From Amphiura filiformis (taxonomy: Eukaryota > Echinodermata > Ophiuroidea > Amphilepidida > Amphiuridae), in the NCBI RefSeq assembly GCF_039555335.1, contig NC_092640.1, positions 30,138,204 to 30,202,203 of the forward strand: 64,000 nt of DNA, given 5' to 3'. The first letter of the stretch is position 1; the number at the start of each line of letters is the position of its first letter. The position numbers were made by a program, and so were the translations under genes. The notes beneath the pieces were generated by a model, which had not been told where the DNA came from, made no database searches, and saw only the letters and a program-made list of their open reading frames with translations. Positions 33,411 through 44,441 of the stretch are shown piece after piece.

Positions 33411-36400
33411 AGGGGAGGCAGTGCTTAGCACTGCCGAGGAGCTGAAAGTTACCCTTACCAGCACCTCTTGGTGCTGGGTTTCCCATGGGTGTTTTTTATC
33501 CCAATGGGTGCTCCGGTGTGGGGTGGAAGGCAACGGCAAACCACCACCCATCACACTTAACATCTTTTTTGCCATGTATACCTTGATGATGAGTTTCATA
33601 AATGTGAGAAGCATGACACTGGATAGTGAGACCCCCAGGCCTGAAGGTGTCTCAAATGCTACTGGGGAAGAGAGGACGGATGGCATCATGTTTGGTTCCA
33701 ATGACGCTCCAACATCAAAGCCAAATGGAAGTGTTGGTGTTGATGGGTCTGTGGACAGAGAAGCCAGACGAAACCTCTGGAAAACAACTTTGAAAATTGG
33801 AACGTGGAATGTTAGAACGATGAACCATGGTAAACTGGACATTGTAACCAGAGAACTTGATAGAAATGATGTCAACCTTATAGGAATTTCTGAGATGAGA
33901 TGGACAGGAAAAGGGCATTTCACCACACCTGGCAATCATGTTGTCTACTACTCTGGGAAAGACACAAGGAGAGAGCATGGTGTTGCTTTCATTGCCAACC
34001 CAGATATTGCCCGGTGTGTTCTAGGATACAACCCAATTAATGAGAGAATCATTACCATTCGAATACAAGGAACACCAATGAACATATCTGTGATTCAAGC
34101 ATACGCACCTACCTCGGCATCAAACGAAGAAGAAATCAAAACCTTTTATGATGACCTCCAAATGGCTATAGACAGTATCAATAAGAGAGATATTATGATC
34201 ATCACTGGAGACTTCAATGCAAAAGTTGGAGGACAAAGTACCAACAAAAATGTGATGGGAAACTGTGGCCTGGGAGAACAGAATGAGAGAGGAGAAATGC
34301 TTATAGACTTTTGCCAAGAAAACCACCTTATCATCCTCAATACTTTCTTTATGCAACACCCAAGGAGGCTCTACACCTGGACATCCCCAGACCATAGTAC
34401 AAGGAATCAAATTGATTACATTTTGGTCCAGAAGAGATGGCGATCTAGTTTCATGTCTGCAAAGACATATCCTGGGGCAGATTGTGGATCAGACCACCAA
34501 CTTCTTATGTCAACCATGAAGTTTAAGCTGAGACGTAAAAACAACAAAGAAAGCCTACCAGATACGATGTGAGTAAGATCAGTGACAGCTATAGAGTTGA
34601 GGTGAAGAATCGGTTCCAGAAGCTATTGGAAGATGATCCAGAGGAGTCCACACCAGAAGAACTGTGGCAAGAAATCAAAACTGTAATTACAGATACAGCA
34701 CAGAAGACACTCCCCAAAAGAAAGAACATGAAAAAGCCCTGGCTTTCAGAAGAGGTTTTTAAATTGGCGGATAAAAGAAGGAAAGTAAAGGAAAGGGGAC
34801 TTGATAAGGATGATAACCGCCAGGATTATCGTGATCTGAGTAGGAGAATACAAAAACAGGTCAGGAAAGATAAAACTGACTTCATCGAGCAGAAATGTGC
34901 CGAGGTTGAAAGGGACAGTGTAACAAACAACACCAAGGACATGTATAGAAACATCAAGCTACTGACCAACAAACCAACTCACAGGCTCAATGTGCTGAAA
35001 GATGAAGCTGGCAACATCCTTACAGAAGAAGAGGAGATCAAAACGAGGTGGAAACAGTATTGTGAAAACCTGTATGCATCTAGAGAAGGAAATACACCTG
35101 ATGTAGAACCTGATCAGGAAGATACAAATGCTGACCCAGACATCTTGATGTGTGAAGTTGAGCAAGCCATAAAAAGACTCAGGAATGGTAAATCACCCGG
35201 AATTGATAACATCCAGGCAGAATTGTTGAAAGAAAGTGATGCTGAAGGAGTCGCCATCATCCACAAACTCTGTAACAAGATATGGAGAAGTAAAGAATGG
35301 CCGGAAGACTGGAAAAGAGCAGTGTTTCTCCCGCTACCAAAGAAAGGGGACACAAGGGAATGTGCAAATAACCGTACCATATCATCTCTCATGCCAGCAA
35401 GGTGCTGCTCCATATCATTGCTGAAAGAATTAGGGGTCATCTAGAAAGTGAGTTACCACCAGAGCAGGCAGGTTTCAGGAGAGGAAGGGGAACTAGAAAC
35501 CAAATTGGAAACCTGAGAAACCTAATGGAGAAAAACATGGAATTCCAGCAACCTTTATTTCTGTGCTTCATTGATTATTCCAAGGCATTTGATTGTGTCC
35601 AACATGGACAATTATGGATCATCATGAAAGATATGGGTTTCTCTTCACATGTGGTGGATTTGATTAGATCTCTATACAAAGGACAGGAAGCCACAGTAAG
35701 AACAGAAGGTGGAGATAGTGAATGTTTTACAATTGGCCAAGGAGTACGCCAGGGATGCATTTTGTCACCATACCTGTTCAACATATATGCCGAGCATATC
35801 ATGCGGAATGCACTTGGTGGCTACGAGGGTATGGTTTCAATTGGAGGACGACAAATAAGCAACCTCAGGTATGCTGATGATACCACCCTCATTGCAAGAA
35901 CAGCTTCTGATCTACAAGATCTCATTAACCGAGTTAAGAAGGGCAGTGAGGAGTATGGATTGTTTCTCAATGTCAAGAAGACAAAGGTCATGATTTGTGG
36001 TGGAAACGCAGACCAACAAGTGAAGGCAGGTGGAGAGGACATAGAGGTTGTTAATACTTTCAACTTCCTTGGATCCCTCATTGTAGAGGAAGGAGGCAGC
36101 TCCCAGGAAATCAAAAGACGCTTGGCTATGGCAAGAACATCTGCCATTGCACTCACAGACATCTGGAAAGATAGAGGAATCTCTAGAACAACAAAGATGA
36201 ACATCATTGATGCCCTGGTCTTCCCGATTGCCACATATGGGTCTGAAACATGGGCTATTGGAAGACCAGATAGATCTAGAATCCAAGCTTTGGAACAGTG
36301 GTGCTGGAGAAAAATGTTGAGAATTTCTTGGAAAGAACACAAAACAAATGAATTTGTCAGAAGCCAGATAGGAGACCACACCTCATTATGCCAGAAGATT

Positions 36401-36655
36401 GACCGGAACAAACTTCAATATTTTGGCCATGTTTCTAGAAGAGACGGAGATAGCTTGGAGAAGATCATTGTTCAAGGTCATGTTGAAGGACATCGCAGGA
36501 GAGGTAGACAGAAGACACGTTGGTCAGATGGAATCAAAGAGTGTTCAGGACTATCTCTTACTGCAGCCTATCGTCTTGCACAAGACCGAAATAGCTGGAA
36601 TGATATCATCAAAAGGTCACAACGGGTCAGCCATGACTCATAGGACGACGACGAC
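33411..36655 (+). mobile_element. RTE-clade (BovB-like) LINE, 3.25 kb, two frameshifts
   Basis: The element is flanked by GTAAAGCTGTGA (33399) and GTAAAGTTGTGA (36656), a 12-base target duplication with one mismatch, and ends in a (GAC)n tail. The first frame (to about 34560) is an APE-type endonuclease: KIGTWNVRTMNHGKLD, ISEMRWTGKG, TGDFNAKVG, RNQIDYIL and the catalytic GSDHQLL. The next frames hold the reverse transcriptase: FIDYSKAFDC, GVRQGCILSP and LRYADD, then a C-terminal RRGRQKTRWSDGI segment ending at 36643. The coding sequence shifts frame near 34560 (restoring RYDVSKI) and near 35400. Otherwise it is open, so the copy is young but inactive as it stands. Length, order and wording match RTE/BovB and the CFDP2-type endonuclease. 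Confidence 0.92.
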
Positions 36656-36702
36656 GTAAAGTTGTGACTACAGTAAGCCATTTTACCTGTCGCTTAGCCA
36701 TT

Positions 36703-36870
36703 CGCCGTAGAAGTGACGTAATTAATCGGATTAACTACCATAGTAATAGATGAATACAATTTTGAATATATCGCCCCCGGATATCGCCCTGCACTACAAC
36801 GTTCACGCGGTACCTAGTGCAGGGCGATATATTCAAAAATTGTATTTATTTATTGCTATGGTAGATAATA
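36703..36870. mobile_element. Foldback MITE with GAAGTGACGTAATTAATC end
   Basis: GATGAATACAATTTTGAATA and TATCGCCC are repeated inverted around GTTCACGCGGTACC. A related inverted copy occupies about 40155-40470. The neighbouring segment CGAGATACTCTAGCTAAAAT (36990) is also repeated at 40515. Confidence 0.65.
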
Positions 36871-37989
36871 GCCATGATTTTAGGGCCATATAAAGCCTAG
36901 TTTCCAACAAGTATATCCGACGGTCCGGCAAGGTCCGCAGAGCTGGCATAGTATTTGTTCGCGGGCAACTCAACCCAAACCTCCACGTGGTGTCGGATGG
37001 GTAATGCTAGCTCGAGATACTCTAGCTAAAATACAGGTTTACATTTACTATCTTACATTATCTTGCTGGGTAACGCAAACTTGGGCAATGGGGAACAGGC
37101 TTGGATGCGAGGAAGTCAAGCTAGCGGAGGATCATGTAAAGTTTTGACCACGTTCTAGCCCTTCCTCGGCTGGCTCAGCCTGGTGTGGCTCTGAAGAGAT
37201 ACCGTTTGTTGTTTAAGAAGACTGCAAGAGAAATTAGAGAGATTGCGATTTTCCAAACGTAGACGTAGGACGTACGTTAACACGTACGTTAACACGTACG
37301 TTTTTACGTAGCTATGTATTGCAGTGAGGCCACATACTTTACCAACGCTCGTGTTGTGGCGCTATGTCCTATACACCTATCCGACTTCGCCATTACTGCG
37401 GTGTCCCCGATGTAAAACTGCGGTGTCCCGAGGTCGGGGGTTCCATCCATTATTTATTGTGTGCTATACAGAATTGTACCCGGAATTGTACACAACAGTG
37501 ATATTCAATACACAATCATGAGTATTGAATTACGAATTAAATCTCCCGCTCTGGTACATCCGTGTTGCCGTCAATAGAGGGCCAAATACAGTAAATGCTT
37601 CTCGGATTGGTGTATAGTCAGTAATCTGGTGATTTGTTTTGCATGAAATCAGCCCGGGGTAGTCGGTGGGGTCAGGGATCAATAAAGGGATCTCAATCCT
37701 CTCTACGTCACACAGTGTATTTTACCCATACGAAAAATCATTCCGTACGGACCGTACCGTGCATGCACAGATCACTGACAGTAACGCAATCAACCAATCA
37801 GCAGTTGGAAAATCGTTAACCCAATGACGTCATCGCTGCATTTTCATTGATAAAATTCAAAATCGTTCAAAAACACGAGTTTTTAATTGCAGATATTTAA
37901 TTTTTGTAATCATAAATGTCAATGCCTTACTCAAATTAACATTGTGTATTATCGTAGCGTTGAATGCGCTGAAGCTTGTGAGGCGGATC

Positions 37990-38307
37990 CCCGGGGGGGC
38001 ACTCACATGTTAAGGTGGTACGGGTATGTGCGGCGCTCAAGGGTCCCTTTTTCAGGCTCTCCGGCAGTTCCTTAAGCCCCACATTTAGATCTGCTCCAGT
38101 TCTTTGAGCCTCAAACTCTGACAATTGTAGCTCTTTAAGCTCAAATTTGGAAATAATTTAGAAATTTTTAGCTCAACAGCCCATAATTTGGCCCTAATTT
38201 CAGTTCTTCAAGCCCCTATTTTGCCCGAAAATCAGTTCTTAGTTCCCAAAGTTCGGCGCTCCGCGCCGCACACCCCTACCAAAATTTAAGTTGAGTGCCC
38301 CCCCGGG
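37990..38307. mobile_element. hAT-like MITE, CCGGGGGGGCACTCACAT ends
   Basis: Short inverted ends CCGGGGGGGCACTCA / TGAGTGCCCCCCCGG with GGCGGATC repeated at 37982-37989 and 38308-38315. The interior contains CAGTTCTTTGAGCCTCAAAC and GCGCTCCGCGCCGC. A shorter sibling lies at 41801-42051, and the 60411 element uses the same ends. Confidence 0.85.
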
Positions 38308-38789
38308 GGCGGATCCTTCGAAAATTTGGCGGATCTTTTGTTTTTTGTGACATTAAAAATCCATCTTTCGCATGGCCGCTGTGTGTGTGTGTGTGTGGGA
38401 ACAGGGTCAGCTATGCACGCATGGATTCTATTAATAGCGACCTGCATGCATAAACACTAGTACTGCTGACTGAGTGTACCAATCGTAGCAGGGTGTAAAA
38501 TATAAAACAAAGTCAATGTTTAATATCAAATACGTTATGGGGTAAATATAAGCATTTGAATAATTTAACAATAATTTGAACCTGAAAAATAAATGAACAT
38601 GAAAGTTCATGAGTGATTTTTCAACATATTTGACTGTTGGATAAATATGGGTGCTGCAGCTTTGGCGCTAAGGCAATATGGCGCATTACTTTGAAGTTGG
38701 TAATGGGTAAATTACACTGTGCGTCATACATAAATTCGCCCAGTCTCATTTCCCTAATATTAAATTTAAAAAAAATGGAATTTCAGTTC

Positions 38790-38872
38790 GGCACAGGTGG
38801 GCCTCGAACCCACGCCGCTGCTACATACATAATACAGAAGTCCAGCGCACTAATCCACTGGACCACATGACA
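38790..38872 (-). tRNA. tRNA-like sequence, probably a tRNA-derived pseudogene
   Basis: The minus strand reads CATGTGGTCCAGTGGATTAG, then TGCGCTGGACTTC, with a good A-box region, and ends GTGGGTTCGAGGCCCACCTG, a well-paired T-arm with B-box GGTTCGAGGCC. The middle is longer than a standard anticodon and variable region, and acceptor pairing is weak. I treat it as a tRNA-derived repeat head, not a working gene. Confidence 0.4.
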
Positions 38873-39199
38873 GTTCGGTAGCCATATTGAATTTTAAACA
38901 TATAGGTTATAGGCAACTCCAACATTGATCGGGTATAGACCACTTGACATGTGACGTCATTGCCCGGCAGTATGCGCGCGAATTATGACAATTTCCATTG
39001 CTCTTTACCCTGCAGTGTGCGTACGCATCGTAGTTTGCTCAGGGCACGTGCATTTCAAATCGCCCACCATATTTCATATAGTACAAGAAAGCCATTGAAC
39101 AGTGTAGCGGTTTGTTTGAGCATATCGACAGACGAGTCCCTCGCCTTTGTTGATAAACAATGATTTCATATTAGCATAATGACAGTGCTCATCAGTTAA

Positions 39200-39727
39200 C
39201 AGGGGCGTAACCAGACCTGACCTTCCGGGGGGGGCAAGATTGTAAAATTTCCCAATTTCTGAAAAAAAATCGTAGTATTTATGTGCGAGCGGCTTGCCGC
39301 GAAGCATTAAACTGGTGGGGTCCAGGGGCCCGCCTTAGGGCCCCTGGTGGGGTCCAGGGGGGCAAAGCCCCGGCGGGGTCAAGGGGCGGAGCCCCTGAAG
39401 CTCCTGGTTTTGGCATATTAGAAGCTAAAAATCAGTGTTTCAGAGAACAAATTTCACAATGAAAGTAGTAGGACCCTATAGATCTTCTTCCTCTTTCTTT
39501 CCCTTTCTCTTCCCCTTCCCTTTCTCTTCTCCTTCCTTTTTTCTTCCCTCTTTTTCTTTTCTTCTTTCCCTTTTCTTCCCTCTTCTTTCCCCTTTCTCTT
39601 CCCTCTTTTTTCTTCCCTCTTTTTCTCCCTTTTCCTCTTCCCAATTTTTTGCTCTTCTTCCCAGTTTTTTTGTGCCCGGGGGGGGGGGGCAGCTTGCCCC
39701 CCGGCCACCCCACTGGTTACGCCACTG
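39200..39727. mobile_element. hAT-like MITE with CAGGGGCGTAACCAG ends
   Basis: CAGGGGCGTAACCAG and CTGGTTACGCCACTG are inverted ends, flanked by TCAGTTAA at 39192-39199 and 39728-39735. The interior has a GGGGTCCAGGGG/GGGGCAAAGCCCC block and a 180-base polypyrimidine tract (39485-39665). The apparent frames of about 100 codons there are low-complexity artefacts. Confidence 0.9.
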
Positions 39728-39999
39728 TCAGTTAATAGCCACTTGGTGAATAGATGGGCATTATCAGCTATCAAAGAGATGTCTTATGCAGCTGCCAATC
39801 ACGATAGAGGCTTGAAAACATTTTGTTATAAACCCAAAAGTGATATTAGGACAAAACTGTGCATGTTGGTACTTGATTGTTTGGATTCGTATATGTTGAA
39901 AATCCCTTGTAGTAGTATTTTTTATGTGTAGTGTATATTGTTTATAAATTATACAGCTTTTCAATTTTGGGCATTAATGCTCTGTTGCACTGTTTTCAT

Positions 40000-40145
40000 C
40001 AACCTATTTTATCGTAGTGCATTTCTTATGTGTGTGAGCCGAAATGTCGTGGTAGATTGCAATCATGCTTGAACTGCACTCCGCCATAACTACGGTGAAG
40101 GACACCGGTTCAAATCCTTTGTTTGGAGCCAATCGATAAAAGAAT
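40000..40145. repeat. Dispersed repeat with a GGTTCAAATCC box
   Basis: The segment TGATTGCAATCTACC...AGGTTGATGA (inverted here) and GGTTCAAATCCTTTGTTTGG, then AGCCAAT, are shared with 59103-59280. In the two places the first block has opposite orientation relative to the second. GGTTCAAATCC fits a pol III B-box, so a tRNA-derived SINE is possible. Confidence 0.45.
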
Positions 40146-40154
40146 GCAGGGCCT

Positions 40155-40470
40155 CTATAAGTTAAGAAGTGACGTAATAAATGAATACAATGTTTGAATA
40201 GATCGCCCAACCATGCCAACACAAGCAGATTGCACTAATCACCTGTGTATGTCTGTAAACATAGATTGAATACAATACAGCTCTTTTTAAAAATACTAAT
40301 CTTATAGGTGCGAGTGAACATCCTTCCTTTGACATCTATGGTTCAATGCATAGGTACCGCGTGAACGCTGTAGTGCAGGGCGATATAATAAATATTGTAT
40401 TCATCTATTGCTATGGTAGTTCATCCGATTAATTATGTCACTTCTGCGGTGAATAAACTCAGCTTTAATT
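40155..40470. mobile_element. Second copy of the GAAGTGACGTAAT foldback MITE
   Basis: The ends GAAGTGACGTAATAAATGAA and TTCATCCGATTAATTATGTC are inverted to each other. The right part is the inverse of 36703-36803. Confidence 0.6.
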
Positions 40471-41800
40471 CACAATGACTCATTTACATAGGTTTAATTG
40501 GCAAAAGGTCGTGTTCATTAGCTCGAGATACTCTAGCTAAAATACAGGTTTACATTTACTATCTTACATTATCTTGCTGTATTTCAGCTAGAGCGCCAGA
40601 CAAATAAATAAATAAATAAATAAATAACCGATCAGGAATTGTGCATATGTGATGCGATCAAGCAAAATCAGTCGGAACTCGGAAATATTAAATTTTCAGT
40701 TTCTTATAGAATAGTATAAAGCATTTACAAAGCTGCTATTTGCTGAAAACCCCATTGAAATTGAACAACCAGTATCAAAGATATGAGCGATTAAAGAGTT
40801 TCCAAAACAATAGGAAACAAAAGGAAATGTTTCCTTTGTTTGGCTGTATCTCAAAATCAATATTTCCGAGTTCCGACTGATTTTGCTTGATCGCATCACA
40901 TATTTGAACGTGTTCCTAATGTTCCCAAAATATCTGAGCCAAAATTTCCGTATCCTCCCCCACCCAGCTTTCGACCTGCGAAAAAATGCTTGCCCCCCTT
41001 TTGACCCGCCAACCAATATTTGACCCACCCCCACCCCCTATAATACTTCACCACCTCGGGGATACACAAACTTATTGCACCACCCCTCAGCTGTACAAAA
41101 AACACATGATATTTTGACTATAACATTCGTAGAGAAACACTCGTTCTCTACGTTTCATTTACCTAGACTCGAGGTAAAATCAGCCTATTTCCACGTGGAA
41201 CCATGGCGGAACGTACGTTTTAATGCTACGTTGAGTCCAAAATGTCAAATCGCAAGCTAATTTTTTATACGCAAAGTATCACACACATTTCAATGGACAA
41301 TCTCTGCGTATGAATATTGCGTTTAAATTTAGTCCATTTTTAACACATCGCTGTACCTTTATTATAATGATTTGTTACAAACAAAAGAATCATAATAATA
41401 ATTAGACTTTCCTTCGTATGTTCATTATCTTTGACTGTCTTTAACATATTGTGAAATGGACAAATTTTCTGCATTTTCAACGATGTATCTACGTCGATTT
41501 CGCACGTGGAAAAAAAAAAAAAATAGCTAAATACGTGACCTCGCTTCGATACAGGAGAGTGGTTTTGAATAGATCAACGTACGTCCGATGTCTACGTTTG
41601 GAAATCGCATTCTCTCTATTACATTGAAATCACCGTACGAGTTTACGAGAAAAGCATATACAACGCGTGGCACCAAGCTGAAAGGAAATAACTAAGATGC
41701 AGTGAAGCATATAACGTTTTGAGACTGAATGAAGATGTACAGGTGCAATATGACAAAGGAGTGAGTACTGGCGCAAATAACCAGAGTTGAAAGCGCCATA

Positions 41801-42051
41801 CCCGGGGGGGGGGGGGCACTCACATGTTAAGGGGGTACGGGTAGTTCTTTGAGCCTCAAACTCTGACAATTGTAGCTCTTTAAGCTCAAACTTGGTAATA
41901 ATTTAGACATTTTTAGCTCAACAGCCTATAATTTGGCCCTAATTTCAGTTCTTCAAGCCCCTATTTTGCCCGAGAATCAGTTCTTAGTTCCCAAAGTTTG
42001 GCGCTCCGCGCCGCACACCCCTACTAAAATTTAAGTTGAGTGCCCTCCCGG
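41801..42051. mobile_element. hAT-like MITE, second CCGGGGGCACTCACAT copy
   Basis: GCGCCATA is repeated at 41793-41800 and 42052-42059. The interior is collinear with 37990-38307 minus a deletion near the left end. Confidence 0.85.
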
Positions 42052-42239
42052 GCGCCATACAAACCTACAAAGAAAAAAAAGTATATCCGACGACGCGACA
42101 TCTGGGTAGGAGTGACATCTGCTTTGTCGGCAGATGATCATGGCATTAAACCACCTCCAAGATCAGTTGATAGCACATCAGCTCTATTTATCGGTCGGTG
42201 TCAATACTGTGACAATCACCTGAAGGATGTATAACAGCA

Positions 42240-43900
42240 GACGTAGGCCATAAGGGCATGTAATACCATGATTTTCATCAGTACCCCTCTTCTTTTTTTC
42301 TTGCAAATATTATGGCGTTGTAAAGTGTGCTGAGGCTTGTGGACGCCAAAAGAGGAAAACCAAGATCAAACACAAAATAACTACCAGAAACCAATAAATT
42401 TATTTCTTTGCAATATATTTAATTCTTATTCAAGTTATTACAAATCAAATTGATTATGTATAAAATGTACTCACAAATCAAAGGCGTGTTGTCGACTGAC
42501 CAGCTCGCAATCAACTGACCCAACAAGGGCGGGGTAGTCTTTGCCAAGCTGGTTTAGTCGTCAATGCGCCGACTCATAAAAAGTTAAAAAGGTTAGGTTA
42601 ACGAGGTCATGGAACCGCCATCCGATTATAATGAAATCGGGAACGGAGCTCCATAACACATATTTATGAAGTACATAACTATGTTCATCACCCCATGTCC
42701 TGAACTTAAAAATATCTCTACATACAAAGTTCTTTTAAACAATTTTAGTAAATCATTTTGGCCCTATTTTTTTGTTTACTGTATCCTAGTAACTCAGAGG
42801 TGTGTTTCATAACAAAACATAATTTATTGTATTCAAGTAGAGTACTAGAATAGAATAATGCTAAATAACAGAATTAAATAAGCTCTTCCACAGTGGATGC
42901 ATAGCCAATTTAATACTATGTACCTTCTATCATGTGTTGTTAAGAAAAGAGATTTCAAAATGCTATAGGTCATCATAGGTCAGGTTATAGGTCACTGGTT
43001 CAGGTCTAATTTAGGCATTCATTTTGAAATACATTTGATAGTCTGTGATATCATAATGAGGCACCAATTTTGATATTTTGTCTAGTTTGTCTTTTACTGG
43101 ATATATAATGAAAAGGTGGATATATTAACATATCTTGGGATGTAAATGGTGAGTACAATTTAGATTGCTTAGTTGAAATGGATTGGACAAACAAAGGTAA
43201 AATAGTTAACAAAATCACAAAAGTGAAGCTTACGAATAACAACCTAATGGTATTAGGTGACAAGAAATAATTTTTTTTCAACATTGCTGTAAATGGATGT
43301 GGTAACCTGTTACCTATGGCTTAATTAAGTTTCAGTGAAATAATGTCACCAGCTAAAAATACAAAATATAGCTCACATTGAAAATAAAAGCATTTTAACC
43401 AGTTCATTTTTGATAGGTGTGGAGCGAAGTCATAAAACAAATCAGCCTTTTTCCCATTTTACATATCAACATTATTTCTCTGATGCGTTAGCAACACATA
43501 TCCAAAATTTAAACGAAATCCGTTGATAGTAAGCTTTCCAAAATGATGTGAATTTAAAACATCAGTGATGTACCACCTTTAAAAGCATGTAAGCTACATT
43601 TGATGCCACCAATAGAACGAGAAGATTTGCCCCTTCATTTTGCACCTTCATTTTGCATATCACTTTGTCCGATTTTTTCTCATTTCTTCACAAAATGCAA
43701 AAAAAAAAAAAAAAAAAAAAAAAAATGCAATGGATGTAGGCCTAGTAGGGGCCTATATATTATTCTGGGGAGCATAACAAACACCAAATTGGTGTTTTAT
43801 GACCTTTTACATGCATGCATTCTTTTGTCGAGAGTGACATGGTATTTCAATTCGTGATGAGTGTCCTTGGCAGACTTGACTATGCTTCAGTGGTCATGAA
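42240..43900. other. AT-rich stretch without gene
   Basis: No frame of note, no terminal repeats and no RNA signal recognised. A run of 26 A lies at 43698-43723. Confidence 0.5.
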
Positions 43901-43925
43901 AGGATTCAATAGATAACCTTTGCCC

Positions 43926-44107
43926 CAATAATCCCAAGCTATTGTCAGAAACTCCTCCTCGGTTCTTAGGTATCATAAGAAGTCAGTCCTCAAATGATAG
44001 TGATAGGCCTATAACGACCAAATGACTGACTATCATTGAAGACTGAGTTCTTATGATAGATAAAGAACCGAGGAGGAGTTTCTGACAATAGCTTGAGATT
44101 ATTGGGC
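43926..44107. repeat. Foldback palindrome, arms of about 75 bases
   Basis: AATAATCCCAAGCTATTGTC, then AGAAACTCCTCCTCGGTTCT, is inverted at 44060-44107 around a short centre near 44020. Confidence 0.85.
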
Positions 44108-44441
44108 AGTCTAGCATAACAGCTTGTGACATCAGATGCCAGTCAGCATTTTCACAAGATCTTCTCAGGGATCGATACGAAGGGATAAGCATCCTAGAGC
44201 TGTATTGACGAACACGCATGCGTTAAAAATGATGTAGCCTTAGTCGAACAATAGCGTGACGTAGTTTTCGGCATTGTTCCTATGCACTTTCACCCTCCTG
44301 ATCTTCTACTCGATCCCGAGAAGGTGTTTGCGTCCGCACTAATATACTCTATGTCGTCTGTTTCTTTTTTCTGAGAATCGACCTATTAGTATTAGATTAT
44401 TAATGGTACCGATTTTCGACACATACTGATGAGTGATAGCT

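Larger units (their letters stand above)
37231..41622. mobile_element. Possible large TIR element, AGAGAGATTGCGATTTTCC ends
   Basis: A segment of about 45 bases at 37231-37280 (TTCCAAACGTAGACGTAGG, then ACGTACGTT) is inverted at 41575-41622. The 4.4 kb between contains later MITEs but no transposase that I recognise. The pair could instead be the ends of two unrelated small elements. Confidence 0.4.
36923..42078. mobile_element. 5.2-kb inserted block in the upstream region of copy 2
   Basis: The 14-base word AAGTATATCCGACG occurs at 36909-36922 and again at 42079-42092, the second time after a run of eight A. Sequence left of the first copy (GCCTAGTTTCC) and right of the second (GAGTGACATCTG) is adjacent at 25163-25185 in the paralogous locus. 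This defines an insertion, retroposition-like in its A run and long direct repeat. I see no coding domain in it. It contains smaller TIR elements and may be a composite. Confidence 0.5.

Noticed and set aside
33294-36411. Antisense open frames of up to 213 codons across the LINE
   Set aside because: They are reverse-strand shadows of the endonuclease and reverse transcriptase, whose sense motifs are clear.
39432-39774. Lys/Arg/Glu-rich and Ser/Phe/Pro-rich frames of about 100 codons
   Set aside because: They translate a polypyrimidine tract inside a hAT-like MITE.
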